Assembly (NCBI GenBank): GCA_025201765.1
Contig: MU623459.1
Span: 1-64,000, forward strand
DNA length: 64,000 nucleotides
Source of the DNA: Daldinia sp. FL1419
Lineage: Eukaryota; Ascomycota; Sordariomycetes; Xylariales; Hypoxylaceae
Direction: 5' to 3'
Shown here: positions 37,958 to 49,967 of the stretch, piece by piece
Layout of the letters: each line of letters begins with the position of its first letter
Position numbering within the stretch: the first letter of the stretch is position 1
Program-made: the position numbers and the translations under genes
The notes under the pieces: model-generated
Database searches by the model: none
Seen by the model: the letters and a program-made list of their open reading frames with translations, nothing else
Told to the model about the DNA's origin: nothing

Positions 37958-38781
37958 TGTTTAATGACGTCGTTTGTTTTGTAAGGGGAGAAAACAAAAT
38001 TGTTGCACCCCCGAACTGGCGGGTACTTACCTCGGGTACGAAGGTACCTATTGACTAAAGTTAGGTATGCAAATCATACCCAACATGACCTAAGACAAGA
38101 GCGCTAAACGATGCTAATGTTATGGGTACTGGGGGCGCCCCGGACACTAAAAGTTAAGTGCTAAATGTCAAAAGTTAACTAGGCAACTCTTAGCACACAA
38201 CTCTTCCCTATGAGAATTCTGGGCCCTCTTCACCTTATGGGGGTCCTGATCATTCCTTTCCCCCATTTGAACAAATACTATAATATCCCAAAGATATTAA
38301 ATTTAGGAATTTAGGGAGGCATGTCGTACTATTTTAAGTCAAGCTCTAGGAAATCGATGGATTTATTATGTATAGGTAGGTACCTTAGGTACTTATGTTA
38401 ATCTGTCAAACACCTATCGTACAATAATAGGGCCACCAATGCCCGTGGTATATGTTGGTATCAAACGCATATGACAGCATAAATAAAGCAAAAAGGGTAA
38501 TTAAGTATGAAGGGTATGTAATAAGTCATACAGGAGAGTCCCATCGAGCTCAAGCTCTCCCCCGTGAAGTTTTCGTAACCGCCCACATTCGTGCTTGTTA
38601 TCCGGAAATCAAGGATCGCTTGGAATTAATCCTTTTGTTTTCGTATGTTTCATTTTATCGTAGTTAGTCGATTCGTCGTCAAGTTAGATGTTCAAGTTTT
38701 TAGCTGATTGGAATTTGTGTCTGTTCTTGATATGGCAGTGTCATCATATATATAAACCGAAAAGGTCCAGTATCTAATGAT
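37958..38781. other. Intergenic
   Basis: No supported gene. Contains a TAGGTAGGTACCTTAGGTAC run at about 38,376-38,395. Confidence 0.55.
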
Positions 38782-39561
38782 CTACCACCATCGCCTGCGG
38801 CGCACCGGAGTACCATAGCCCTCGGGTACGTCTTTGGCACCGAGACGGGCATCTCGGCGTCTGTGCATCCTGGCGCTGCAGCAAGTAAAGAAGACAATGA
38901 ACGTAGCGAGGAAGCTGCAGATAGCAGAGACCAGAATAGTCCAAGACGCAGCACCCCACTCGGCATGGCTTCCGTTGCGAGCGCTATTGACCTCGGATCG
39001 GATGATACTAAAAGATACGAAGTCGCAAACAAGCGCGACGAGGGTAACGATAAATGTAAGAAGCGAGCATAGCGAAGCGAGGAGGCTACCGATAACGCCT
39101 GCACCTAGAGCTAGTAGGAACGAGATGAAAGCCAGGCCCGTGGCGATTGGGTGTAAAATCATGACACGCGTCAAGCCCTTAGACGTGTCCGCCGCGTAAT
39201 CCGAGAAGTCCACGTTCCGCACGTTGTTCTGGACGACGGACACTGGGTCATAGCCTACGTGTGATCGGCTGCAGGCGTCTTGGCCAGAGCTAGCACTCGG
39301 AGTTAGTAACGATAATATGTCGATGTCCTCAAAGACTAAGCAAAAGCCAACTTACGCCGCGACATCTTTCACACAATAACCAAAAGTACCGAAGGTTACA
39401 GCCGGGTGACGGCCTGGGGACATATTGCGGTCATCGAGGTTAACTCTTAGCATTGAAATGCTGTTTACTACCGGGGCTGAAATATCGGTGATGATCAGCA
39501 ACACCGTAGCTGCCAACAGCAGAAACGAGCCGATGTGGTGGAAGAAGCCTGTTTGCCGCAT
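38782..39561 (-). CDS. SUR7/PalI family membrane protein
   Basis: Four-pass membrane protein of the group containing eisosome-associated Sur7 and the ambient-pH signalling protein PalI/Rim9. Two exons (minus strand): 39356-39561 and 38782-39289, with a 66 bp intron carrying a TACTAAC branch site; 237 residues. Membrane segments: FFHHIGSFLLLAATVLLIIT near the start; HPIATGLAFISFLLALGAGV; then SLLTFIVTLVALVCDFVSF; then ILVSAICSFLATFIVFFTCC. The loop after the first segment has GTFGYC and DACSRSHVGYD, the Cys-containing region typical of the family. The tail is short and basic (RRRRWW), unlike the long PalI tails. The ATG giving MRQTGFFHH was chosen over an upstream non-ATG opening. Confidence 0.85.
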
Positions 39562-40808
39562 GTTGGCTAAGAACTGATTCCGCCTACGCCTATCGGGGAT
39601 GTAGGATGTAGTCCAAGCAAAGAAGGTACTGGGTTCGAATACGTTTATATGGGCACAAAAGGAAGATGAATAATAAGAGCTACGCCGAAGAGACAGATGA
39701 AAGGTCAAAGGCAAAAGACACAGAATGGGGATGGGCCTAGATTATATGCAAAATATTTCGAGCGAGCAATCAGGTTCAAGCTATATTCGAGAAATTCCCT
39801 GGTATTGTTCACATCCAACCCTCCTTAATAGGCAATCAATGATGTTTAAAGCCAGGTATGAATCGTGGTGATCTGATGCTGGTCACACCTATGAGAATTG
39901 GCCTTGATCGATACCTGCAGTCGCGACGTCATATGGGAAACTGGTGATCCTCGTAACCCATCGGAACCAGTAACGGGTAATCGGCAAAATGTACAAAAGA
40001 AGAGCAGAGCCCTTTTTTGGGCTATGCCCTCACACGAGGTATGGCCTATGGGCACAGCCATAAGTGCAGAGCTGGGAACAATGCCGTCCAAGCAGTGACG
40101 TCGTGGCTTTGCAGGTCGCAAGGTACATAGTAGAGCCCAGTTTGCAAAAAGCCGGGGAAGATATTCGTAGGGATGTAAGTATGTAGGATCCTTGGTGGGG
40201 TATGGCCAGGGTTCTGGACTGTCTGACCTGTGCCTTGTTTTGGCTTAAACGATGACGGCAGCCCGCAGCCAAGATGCGCCAACGGTCCCAGCCGAGCCAA
40301 AGCCAACGACACGTCATCAATTAGCGGTCGTTATTAAGATAGGTGGTAACGGATGGATACACATATTCCATATCCGTACATGCATAGATGATTCTAGCGG
40401 ATTCAAATCGAAGAATTTGACAGCGAGGTTGAGAATAGCCTCGCAACATCAACCAAAATGGTCCGGATGATGTTGCATTGCAGTCGCAGCGTAATTAGTC
40501 GACATATGGGAACTTCGCGGTATTCGTATAGTGGATTGTACACAGCCTTGCACTTTCTGTCCCATTTGCACACGCAATACTTGGGGCTTTCAAAACGCAG
40601 AAATACGAAACATACCCGCAGTCCACATGCGATGTTCTGCATTTTATATGACAGAACAAGATGTCGAGAGCAAAGTCATATGTTTCCTATAGTTTGTTAG
40701 GCGGGATAATTTACAACCATTTACTTGCCATGTCTTTAGAGCGTGATAGGCGGCACCATATGTCGGCTTGAACAGCGTATGTGGGTGGTACTTTTCGTTG
40801 ATTGCATC
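39562..40808. other. Intergenic
   Basis: Several short openings overlap on both strands, but none shows a domain or start context that I can support. Confidence 0.5.
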
Positions 40809-41847
40809 TCAGTGGATCTTATCTTCATCAGTGGGTGATGTCTCCTGGTCTGCAGCAACGCCATCGGGGATACCATCGTGTGATTCACCAAGAGAAGAGT
40901 CGGCATTATTAATCGGGTCAGAACCAGCTGATAAGTTATCCCATCTCCTAAATGGTATATCGTTGTTAGATGATGAATTTTGCGCGCTTTGGTAGGCAAA
41001 TGCAGCTAGACTTTTCATAACATCTGGTACTGCTTTTGCATTCCGACGTGCTCTAATCCGGTCAAGGAAAAAGACTTCCTGTGGGGATAAGCGTTTTTTC
41101 CCAAGGAGGACAGATGCTGCTCCCTCGGCGCCTTCGTCCGCGAAGCTCGCCGAATCGCGCGATAATTGATTGGCAGTGTGCCAATCCCGTAATGCCGGAG
41201 CCATGGGACCAGAGGGTACAGATCTACGCAAAGCAGCTGATACGAATGTTTCTCTAGCATTATGAGACGGCCATTGCCCGTGAAGAGGGCTCTTTCTAAT
41301 TGCTTCCTTGTGGTTGTACGTCTTATTCGCGGCGAACATATGTAAGGTGAAGATCTTATAAGAAACGCCTAAGTCGGACAATGCCGGTGTCTCTTTGGAT
41401 AATAGCTTCGAAGGCGCATATGGGTTGATAGGCGTAGTTATATTTCCTCGCAGGTCGTATTCGGCACCCCATGAAAAAGATTGTATTGACGGCGAAGTGG
41501 CTGCATTTGGATCTTGGTCAATGATGACACGCGTAAAGGGGGAATCGTTGACGAGTGCAGTAGCGGTGCCTGGCTTAGTTGTCACCACGACGAAGGAAGA
41601 GTCATCCTATATTAGACCATCATAGTCAGTAGATATAACATATTTATATAGTATAGAGGGGGGTACGGCGCCCTACTTCTAGCTTCTTGAACGTCTCGAC
41701 GGTGTTGTGTGTAAGCTTTTGAGTAGCACGTAGAACAGCGCGCCGCTCTGAGAAGCTAATTGGGGCCGGAACGCATTTTACGTAGACTGTCCGCGAGCTC
41801 AAAGACGTCTGTAAAAGCTCTGCAAACGCTGAGGCCTTGTGAGACAT
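40809..41847 (-). CDS. Conserved-looking hypothetical protein with RRM-like start
   Basis: Two exons (minus strand): 41677-41847 and 40809-41606; a 70 bp intron with GTAGGG donor, CTGAC branch and TAG acceptor; 322 residues. I do not recognise the family with certainty. The first 90 residues could form a beta-alpha-beta RNA-recognition-like fold: RTVYVKCVPAP, a helix with ERRAVLRATQKL, VETFKKLE, then SSFVVVTTKPGTATALV. The middle is rich in Asn, Ser and Pro; the C-terminal 60 residues are acidic and disordered. A helical, basic stretch with FFLDRIRARRNAK lies at about 230-242. No signal peptide or membrane segment is seen. The first residues could be a weak mitochondrial presequence. It is head-to-head with the aquaglyceroporin gene, 886 bp apart. 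Confidence 0.75.
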
Positions 41848-42733
41848 CCTGGTCAGCGATTCCCGCGGTTTGGAGTTCCCGATTGATAAGAAGCGCGATT
41901 CGGATTTTGATGGATTTCAGATTAATCCAATTGCTATCGATAACAATTATTTATCGATAAGATTCAAAGTTTCACTAGGCAGGCAGGCAGGCTAGGTTAC
42001 TCTGCTACAACGGTACATATACGTAATACTAGAAGTAATATCAGATCTACATGTAATTGGCCAGCTAGATTAAGCAGTTACAAAGAATGACCTTCTGTTA
42101 CGCACCTGCTTTTCCGTGTCGGTTCCGGTAGAGAAGAAGTTTCCGGCATTGCAGATCGGCCAAATGTGGGGCAAGAGAGTTTTGAGTCCCGATTTCTTCG
42201 GGTTGCGAAAATCGAAAACATTTCTAAACCACCCACAAGCCTATGCTACCAAACCGTCATGAAGGGGGCTATTTCTTATTATAGATTATTACCAGTCATT
42301 TTGGGGTTTCAATGACATAAGCGGTGGATATACGTGCACAGCTCATTTAATACACATTGCTACGTAGCAGGAGAAATGGAGCAGTGGCGTCAACAGTATC
42401 CATCTTCGGCCAATGCAAAACGTCTGAGTGTTTATTTTACAACTTACTTGTGGTAGTTTTCGTTAATTGAATTTTGTCTTGAATCGTGAAAACTGAGATC
42501 GATCTCTATATGTCCGAGAGTTATTTGCTCGGGGTGACATCACAGGCAAATCCAAAGTCCCAATCGTGAAATGACAGTAATAAAAGTATAGTTAGAGATT
42601 AAATATTCCATCAATTATAACTTGTAGGCTCATGTGATTTTATATTTTTTAAGCGCTTTGTTAATCAAGCGAGTATCTTTCCTTCTCCTACCACGGAATC
42701 GGTTCATCGCTATCTTTACCTACAAATTCTATC
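41848..42733. promoter_or_regulatory. Divergent promoter region
   Basis: Shared upstream region of the minus-strand hypothetical gene and the aquaglyceroporin gene. It holds an 8 bp inverted repeat ATCGATAA...TTATCGAT at 41936-41958, containing two GATA cores, and a GGCA microsatellite near 41,978. Function not shown. Confidence 0.35.
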
Positions 42734-44254
42734 ATGACATCTCATCACGGGTCGACCGGCGGACGTTTGAGACCTTATAGTAACCCATTACAATACTTTC
42801 GTAGATTCCCAAGTTACAATAACGACACACAAGAATATGGCTGCGACAAACTTAACCGCCGTCGGCAGCTGCTCGGTCTGGACGAAAACTGCGACGCTCG
42901 CCCTGGGGATGCCCATCCAGAGCATTCCACGTGGAGTAGAATACGATTGATCCTTCGCGAACCGCTACTCGAGTTTTGGGGCTGCTTCATCATGGTGTTG
43001 ATGGGAAACTCCGTCATTGCCCAAACCTACCTTAGCAATCGGGAGTATGGGAGCTGGATTAATATATGTTTTGGGCGAGTTAGCTCCTATTATGGAACCT
43101 ATCGAGGATAGTTCAGCTAACCGATCTTAGCTGGGCCTGTGGAATAGCCTTTGGTATATATGTTGCAGGTATGGCCATACGACTTGCCCCATAGATTCTT
43201 CCAACTCCATCTACCTTACCCAGAATAACACCCCTACTTACACATAATATAGGTGATTCTGGCGCCTATTTAAACCCAGCAGTAACCTTAACCAATTGTC
43301 TATTTCGAGGACTCCCGTTAAGGCGATTTCCTACGTATGCTGCTGCTCAGCTGCTGGGGATGTTCTGTGCTGCAGGTGTTGTGTATGCAAATTACATATC
43401 GGCATTCGACAACTATGAGGGAAGAGGGATCCGTACTATCCCCCCTAATAAAACGTCCAGTGCCAACATATTCTGCACGTTTCCAGCATCGTTTGTGCCC
43501 AAGGCGAGCCAATTCTTCTCCGAATATATTGCCAACTTTGTTTCTATATTCTGCATTTTCGCAATGAGAGACGAGAATGGTGCTGATCTAGTAAGGGCTC
43601 CATTCTTGACTACTTTATATGTTTCTTGCTAACTTCATCCCTAGAAAGGAGGCGGGTGGTTTGTTCTAGCTTTGTTCCTTTTAAATATAGTGTTGATAAG
43701 TAGCTTTGGCTGGGAGACAGGGTGAGAAGTCCTCCTAGTTTTGGTGTTCTCCTTTGGCTGACAACGTATAGCTCACCCATCAATCCTGCCCGTGACTTTA
43801 CGGGGAGAATCTGGTTATCCATCCTCGGCTATGATGGTGCATGGTCGGCCTTTGATGGATACTCTTGGGTTAGTATTACTCCACGAAGCTAAAGACCAGG
43901 GGTAGCTAATGTACGGCACAGATGCCAATCGTGGTGCCATTTATAGCGTCTATAAGCGGGGCCATCGCGTACGACACATTCATATATACTGGCGATAGCC
44001 CTGTCAACGCTATGGCTTTAAGACTTAATGGTGTGTGCTCGAAGATTTGCGGACGAGGAAAGAAACGCCAAATGGATGAGGAGGAGAACACGGGAACCGA
44101 TGATACTTACGATGGGCATGATTGGACAAGACCTTCTGAGAATAGATGTACGGCCGAAGGAAGTCAAGGAGGGTCAAGGGCACAGTCAATTACGAACAAA
44201 GATACAGGCTATGATATGCCACAAGACGGTCACCGAGGGTCGATCGATGCCTGA
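42734..44254 (+). CDS. Aquaglyceroporin (MIP family channel)
   Basis: Plasma-membrane channel for glycerol and water. Six exons: 42734-43074, 43131-43168, 43253-43590, 43645-43721, 43772-43868, 43922-44254; 407 residues. The two pore motifs are NPA (134-136, in GAYLNPAVTL) and NPARD (269-273, in SPINPARDF); Asp after NPAR marks glycerol facilitators. Six membrane segments are visible, from EFWGCFIMVLMGNSVIA to PIVVPFIASISGAIAYDTF. N- and C-termini are hydrophilic extensions, as in fungal Fps1-like channels. Intron 1 is best read as GC-AG: TTTGG, then GCGAGT to CTTAG, which restores ICFGWACGIAFG; no GT donor nearby keeps the frame with a normal intron length. The stop is at 44254, but an open frame at 44260-44460 could be a further exon. 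Confidence 0.88.
43075..43130 (+). other. GC-AG intron in the aquaglyceroporin gene
   Basis: 56 bp, GG|GCGAGT...GCTAACC...CTTAG|C. Length, branch site and acceptor are normal; only the second donor base is C. The expected fungal donor would be GTGAGT, so this is one base away. Confidence 0.7.
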
Positions 44255-47200
44255 CTTCCTTGAACCCAACAAGGAATTATGAAGCAATACAAGTACCTAG
44301 AAAGGATGGTTACGGAAATATTAAGAAAAATATTACTACTACTAGCGAAGGCAGGCACGTTGGCAAGAATGGATCCTCAAAAAGAGAACAGCAGCCTTCA
44401 TCGCGCTTAAACGAAACAACGCCCGTGGATTTTAAGAGCTTGCGGTGGGGTTTATGTTGAATTTACTATTTGAGAGATTATTATTATGACTACTGGTTTC
44501 TAATTGATCTATTTTGGCTGTACTATATGCCAATTTATTACTCCCGAGTTTAAGCATCTTGAAATTATTTCTTTAGCAAAGACAAGCTGAGTTCGGGTTC
44601 CATTCCACATTTTCTAGTATATATTGACTGCCTAACTCATACTATGTACAAGAAAACAATCACTGACCAAGTGAATTCTGGAAAATTCTATAGCATGTAG
44701 GATATCGGCCGTTCCATTAAAAAGGTTATGAAACAGCGTGCGATTCCTGCTTACTATTAAGAATGACGGATGCAATACCGAGAGAAGTAAACGACGTTAC
44801 AGTAGGACGTATTCCGCACCAGTTAGACGTTTGATGTTCTAGCAAACACGGGGATTGGCTCTACGTAATTAATGGCGGTTGTCCCGAACCACTGGCTCGG
44901 GAGAAGGGGGTGAATATATGAATAGGCGTCGTAATTGACAACCTCTGGATCTAATGTAAGAATTTTGAAACCATGGGATTCGAGCCACAATATATCGATC
45001 GTCCTTCTTACAATGGTCTTTTGAGACAATCAACGCAAGGGTCTAACGTCTAAGAGCTTGGGCCATGGCGATTGATTAAGGCCAAGACACTGCCGGATCT
45101 ATTGAGAAGCTTTGTCAAGCAACGCGAAGCGCCATGCACACAAGCCCTCGAGCCCCATACGTAGGTAGGTACCTACATATATCTGCGTTGTACGGATCCG
45201 TACGCGCCCCGTAGCAAGTGGTAAGCTGCAGCCACTGCTGCCCGATGTCTTCGATTCGAAACATTGGCTTGCAACTCGTAATAGAGCCCCTCGTGACAAG
45301 TAGATTTTATTTTGCCTCTACGGAAGCAAAATCCTCTCGAGTACCCCTGAGCGCGTTCAAATATGCCTAATTATTCCGACTAATAATTCGTCGGATTCCT
45401 CGGATCTAGCCTAATAATTCTGCTGTATTTTACGTGCGCCTATGCGTTCGAATAAGCGACAGAAAAAGCTTAACCTAGTACGTTGGCCATCCATGACCCA
45501 GAATACCGGGACAAATATCTAGGCGCCAACCGCTCATTGCCTCTAGATGGTAAAATTCACGGTCGGGGCTACGCCGCTACGGGGTAGTGTGTAGATTCAA
45601 TCATATCAACCCTGTCTTATAATTTGTGACACGTCATTTTTATGCTTGCATGGGATGTTGGTGTATGAGAGCGGTGGTCCGTGACGCTGGAGATAGGGGA
45701 ATTACAACGTGACCCAAATTGATGGGGAAGATCCGTAATTAGTGTCTGAGTATTGAAATAGATTTAGTTATTATTTTATTTACTTATTAATTACTAGTTG
45801 GATAATACGACTATCCGGGGGAACTTTCTTACCCAATCTTTATCTCCGGTTAACTATGCTACGTTCGTCGAATTCGGAAGTGTATCTGATGACATTTTTG
45901 CTACAGTTATTATTCAAACTATGCTCAAGAATCCCTTAACTTAAAAGATCATAACCCTAAGAACAAATATTAACCTCGTCATACTTACACCCTGGAATGC
46001 GTAATTAAAGTGGACAGTAACTCATTGACTCGTCTTTGACTTTTCAGTTGACTACAAAGATCGACTGATGAAGAACGTTTTTATGATCGAGATTTCGTCC
46101 CATTAGTTTTCGGTTAGGCGCATTACCCTCGAGTATGTAGATACATAGTTATCTAATGTATGCAGACGCAGATATTGTTTCTCGGGACCAATTCGGACAG
46201 CTCGTTCCGTCGAGTTGTAGTGACACCTTCACCGCATGCTGTAATTGGTGGTAGCCGGAACCTCCTGACATAGGCGCCATATTTCCTAGGTTACAGTTTT
46301 AGTTTGCATCATGATCCAAATACATGAGTCGTTTTAAGCAGCTATTTCTTTTAATAAGAACGGGGGTACCCGACTGGGTAGTAAAGGTCCAAAAACGAAG
46401 GAGCCGGGAAAATGTAAGTTGATATGTGTGATATTCGGCATAATACTGTAATAGATAATGAAAGCACGCTACCTCAGATATGATGCTTAAACGAAGACCT
46501 TGGAAAGAACTTCAATATGAAAATATGAGCATACGAGGTATTACAGTTATCGCCGATCGGAGTCTCGAGCAAGAGGTCGGATTTTGTTTGGAAGCGCCGG
46601 CAGTTCTTCCAGTTCACCCGGCCAGTCTGCCCATGCTGAGTCCTGACCCTCCCTTTCTATGCCCCCCACCTTGGTTCCAGCAGGACGGGAAAAGCACCAC
46701 ATCAGAAGTTTGTTTGTTTATATTCTTATTGGTTCCAAGTCGAGTATGAGTTATGCCTCGAGTGAATGAAATGATTATACCCCAACATCTTTAAGGACCT
46801 CAAGGAACTGGATATTCTCTCTTGGTTCGTCCATCTTGCGATCGGTGGTCGTAGGCGTGCCATTACCCGAGTACTACGCACTTTTACATTTCTCGTATAG
46901 GTGACTTTACCGACCCCCAGGTCTCACCTTGTCCCAACCGTCCCAACCGTCCCCAAATGCCCCGAGGATCCATTTTGTACACACGTCGAGCTGCCTAAAA
47001 CGTACTAGGCTGATTTCATTCACACCGGCCAAGTGGGATTAGGCAAGTTACATACCTATGTATTACCAGCAAGGGAACAGGGGAGCTGTCGCTATGTACT
47101 GTATCTGTATTGTTACTGTCACTGTTATTCTAACCTGTCTCGACTTGGGCTTGGTTTCAGTCGACTTGTCCTAGTTCAAGGAGTACGATACAACTGCCAA

Positions 47201-48052
47201 TGCATCTTTAATAAGCCTAATGTCCAGGTACGTGGTACGTGGACATTAGGCCCGGTCGAGCGGTTCTTAAGTCACTCGATAATGAGGAAGGGTTGCACGT
47301 GTATCAACCAAACGGCAGTGATCCAACGCAGATCACCATCCACACCAAACAAAGCATGCCTACATTTTCGGTACCTTCGTACATGAAAAACCCAAGGGTG
47401 TGGTTCGCTTTCTTACCGGCTTAAGCTGTTGACTTGACGCCCTTCGCCACCACTCCGCTTAGGTTACTTACACACCTCCCCATGTTACCTATGGATTCCA
47501 TCGATTCTGCATTCATTTTTTCGGCATCTACCTAGGCACCATCGACGCCATGTTCGTCATACCCAAGCTGCTGGAGCAAAATATCTGCTTTTGTTTCAAC
47601 TAATTACACCAACCCTTTTACTATCTTATAGGTGCCTGCGTTACTTTTATACGCCATCTACATAATTATTCACGAATACGTATGTATCTACTCCACGCGT
47701 GTTTGCTATACACGGCGCTCTATGTCTAATTCATACATTACTATCGGATAAAAAGGAAAAATAAAAATAAAAAAATAAAAAAAAATAGAATCCTTGGTAG
47801 GCATTCGGCCACGAGCTAAACACGCAGACCACGCCGTGGCGTCTAGTTAGGTCTTACATTAGCGCGGGATCCGGTCTCTTGGTAAATCAAGCTTCGTCGA
47901 ATCGTTCGAGTCGTGCTTGGGTACCACTTACTAAATCCCAGCGACCCCTTCGCTGGAAATCGGGCCCCACGCTTTTACGTCTCTTCGTCTCTTAATATAC
48001 CCTTGATACCCTCTATACTCTGGCATTCCCCAGATGTTTCGACGAGCGAAAC
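44255..48052. other. Long gene-poor stretch (3.8 kb)
   Basis: Openings at 44,260-44,460 (possible last exon of the channel gene), 46,480-46,749 and 47,033-47,386 have no domain and poor context. A GTAGGTAGGTACCTAC run is at about 45,162, and an AAAAATAAAA-rich tract at 47,757-47,787. The rest may be the extended promoter of the gene at 48053. Confidence 0.5.
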
Positions 48053-49039
48053 ATGTCCGGGTCTTTCGCTTCAAATCAGAAGATGGACGCCGACATAACA
48101 ATAGACGACGACGATCCGTCCCCGTCTCCATCTCCAGGGAGTAAATTGTACCGAAATTCTTCGCCTACGATGTCGATATCGGCGGATAGTCCAACCCGTT
48201 CTGAGGGTGATCGCATAGAGTGTCTTGTTCGAGGCATGAACAATCAAACGTTGATGCGAGAATCGCTAATTGCATCTGCAATGGAGTCGCGAGGCTGTGA
48301 GGCTATTCCCGACTTACCAATCAACACCAACCAAGACACGATGCAAATGGAGATGCAAACGCCACCGCACATGTCTTTACCCTCAAATGAATATAGCTCT
48401 AGCCACTTTACCCAATTCCCGAGCGATCAATATACTGCACAACTAATACCACCCCAACACCACGATGAAACAGCGAGCCGACTTAGCGGACCTCCCGTGG
48501 ATGAGAATGTCGCTCCGAGTACCGTCCCCGGCAATAAACAGCAACAACCCGAGACAAGCTTGAGTAGTCGCTTTCCAAACCTTCGTAGGCTAGACTTGAT
48601 GGCGAACATGATCGAAAACGAAGAACAATGCAATGTACATATTTCGAAACCGGTTAATTTAATTCCAGCACCTCGGCTGCCTTCGTCCGCCGATCGCGAA
48701 CCTTCCGCCGGTCTTGCTAGTCGCAGGGGTTTACGAGTACCATACGACAGCAATACGATACTGGAAGTGGACGAGGCAATTTGCACGCAACCTGACGATC
48801 AGGCACCTAGTGAGATTCTTGGCTTAAGGAATGCTAGCGGTCCGGAAGGCATTAGAAAACTCGGGCATCTTAAATATAGAACATCGTTAGAGACGGCTAT
48901 GCGATGCAAGAATATGAGGAAAAGCGCACCGAGGATGCGAAGGAGACCTAAACCACAAACACAACCGAAGGAGATGCAGCAAAAGGATTCTACGATAGAT
49001 CCAGCATCGACGACCCCGACGACCTCAACGGCGACATGA
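48053..49039 (+). CDS. Disordered hypothetical protein, 328 aa
   Basis: Single exon from ATG to TGA. I do not recognise it. The protein is rich in Ser, Pro, Asn, Gln and Thr and largely disordered. There are acidic (DITIDDDDPSPSPSP) and Met/Gln-rich parts near the N-terminus, and a short segment that looks structured, LGHLKYRTSLETAMRCKNMR, followed by a basic patch PRMRRRPKPQ that could be a nuclear localisation signal. The C-terminus is a Thr/Ser tail. No zinc cluster, bZIP or other DNA-binding motif is visible, so a regulatory role next to the PKS is only a possibility suggested by position and the basic patch. Confidence 0.65.
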   Translation: MSGSFASNQKMDADITIDDDDPSPSPSPGSKLYRNSSPTMSISADSPTRSEGDRIECLVRGMNNQTLMRESLIASAMESRGCEAIPDLPINTNQDTMQMEMQTPPHMSLPSNEYSSSHFTQFPSDQYTAQLIPPQHHDETASRLSGPPVDENVAPSTVPGNKQQQPETSLSSRFPNLRRLDLMANMIENEEQCNVHISKPVNLIPAPRLPSSADREPSAGLASRRGLRVPYDSNTILEVDEAICTQPDDQAPSEILGLRNASGPEGIRKLGHLKYRTSLETAMRCKNMRKSAPRMRRRPKPQTQPKEMQQKDSTIDPASTTPTTSTAT

Positions 49040-49967
49040 TTTTGATTTATACTGTTTTATTTTATTTGACGATTTGCTTTTTGGTTCTATTACATATACC
49101 CCGAGGCAGGACACAGGCGTTGTTGGTAGTTCACGGCAACAATGGGCAATTGCATCGCATCGGGTCTTATCGGTTTGCGGATAGGCTGAGGCAGGGATGG
49201 TTATAAAGGAGCGTCGTCGGCATCAATTTGGCGTTAAGGGCACACGGCTGTAAGCCGTTTAAAGACTGCATGGGTTTGCGTTAACTATCTCATGATCATT
49301 TCCCCTGGTGTTTTCGTTACGAGACAGGGTCTAGGTGTAAGGCGGTTTAGGGATACTGTTGTATGCTTTCGTAGGTACATACCATGCTATTCTTACGTGT
49401 ATATATGGCATGACTATGTCTGGTTTTCACACAGATCCGATTTGAGAGCTGTTTTTAACCGAGGTCGAAGCTATATACATTTACTTACTAGAACCTCTTT
49501 AACTAGTCTTCAATATCATTCCAAAGAAGACATTAGTGGATATTGCTACTGCAATCAAAAATTTTTCATCATAATTCATAATACTTCCTAGTTCGGGTGT
49601 AAATACTCCTGCTAGGATTTAATAACGTCCCAGGTATGTTGGCGGCGTAGCACGGTGGGTACCTTACATATCAGCGCGCTCCAACGTAGGCATCATCCGG
49701 GGGAGAAGGTCTAGTGACAGTCAAAATTCTTATAGCATGGATGTCACAGTATATTCTCTTAAGTTATGAACACAGCCAGACAAGTTTTTGAAGAAGTTCG
49801 TAATATTCATACAGCTAGAAAAACATAAATCCTTAAATGACCCCTATACACGCTCATAAGAAATATCTAAACACCTTTTTTTCTGATACAATTCCTCTCG
49901 TTAAACCCCGCAATGACTACCATTTGATATATCCTGGACGCCACAGTTCTCCACCCAGTTGATTCCC
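49040..49967. other. Intergenic, tail-to-tail with the PKS gene
   Basis: No supported gene; likely 3' UTRs of the flanking genes. Confidence 0.6.

Noticed and set aside
46480..46749. 89-codon ATG-started ORF
   Set aside because: Pro-rich product with no domain, in a long gene-poor region; no splice or promoter support.
47033..47386. 117-codon opening
   Set aside because: No ATG at its start and no recognisable protein features.
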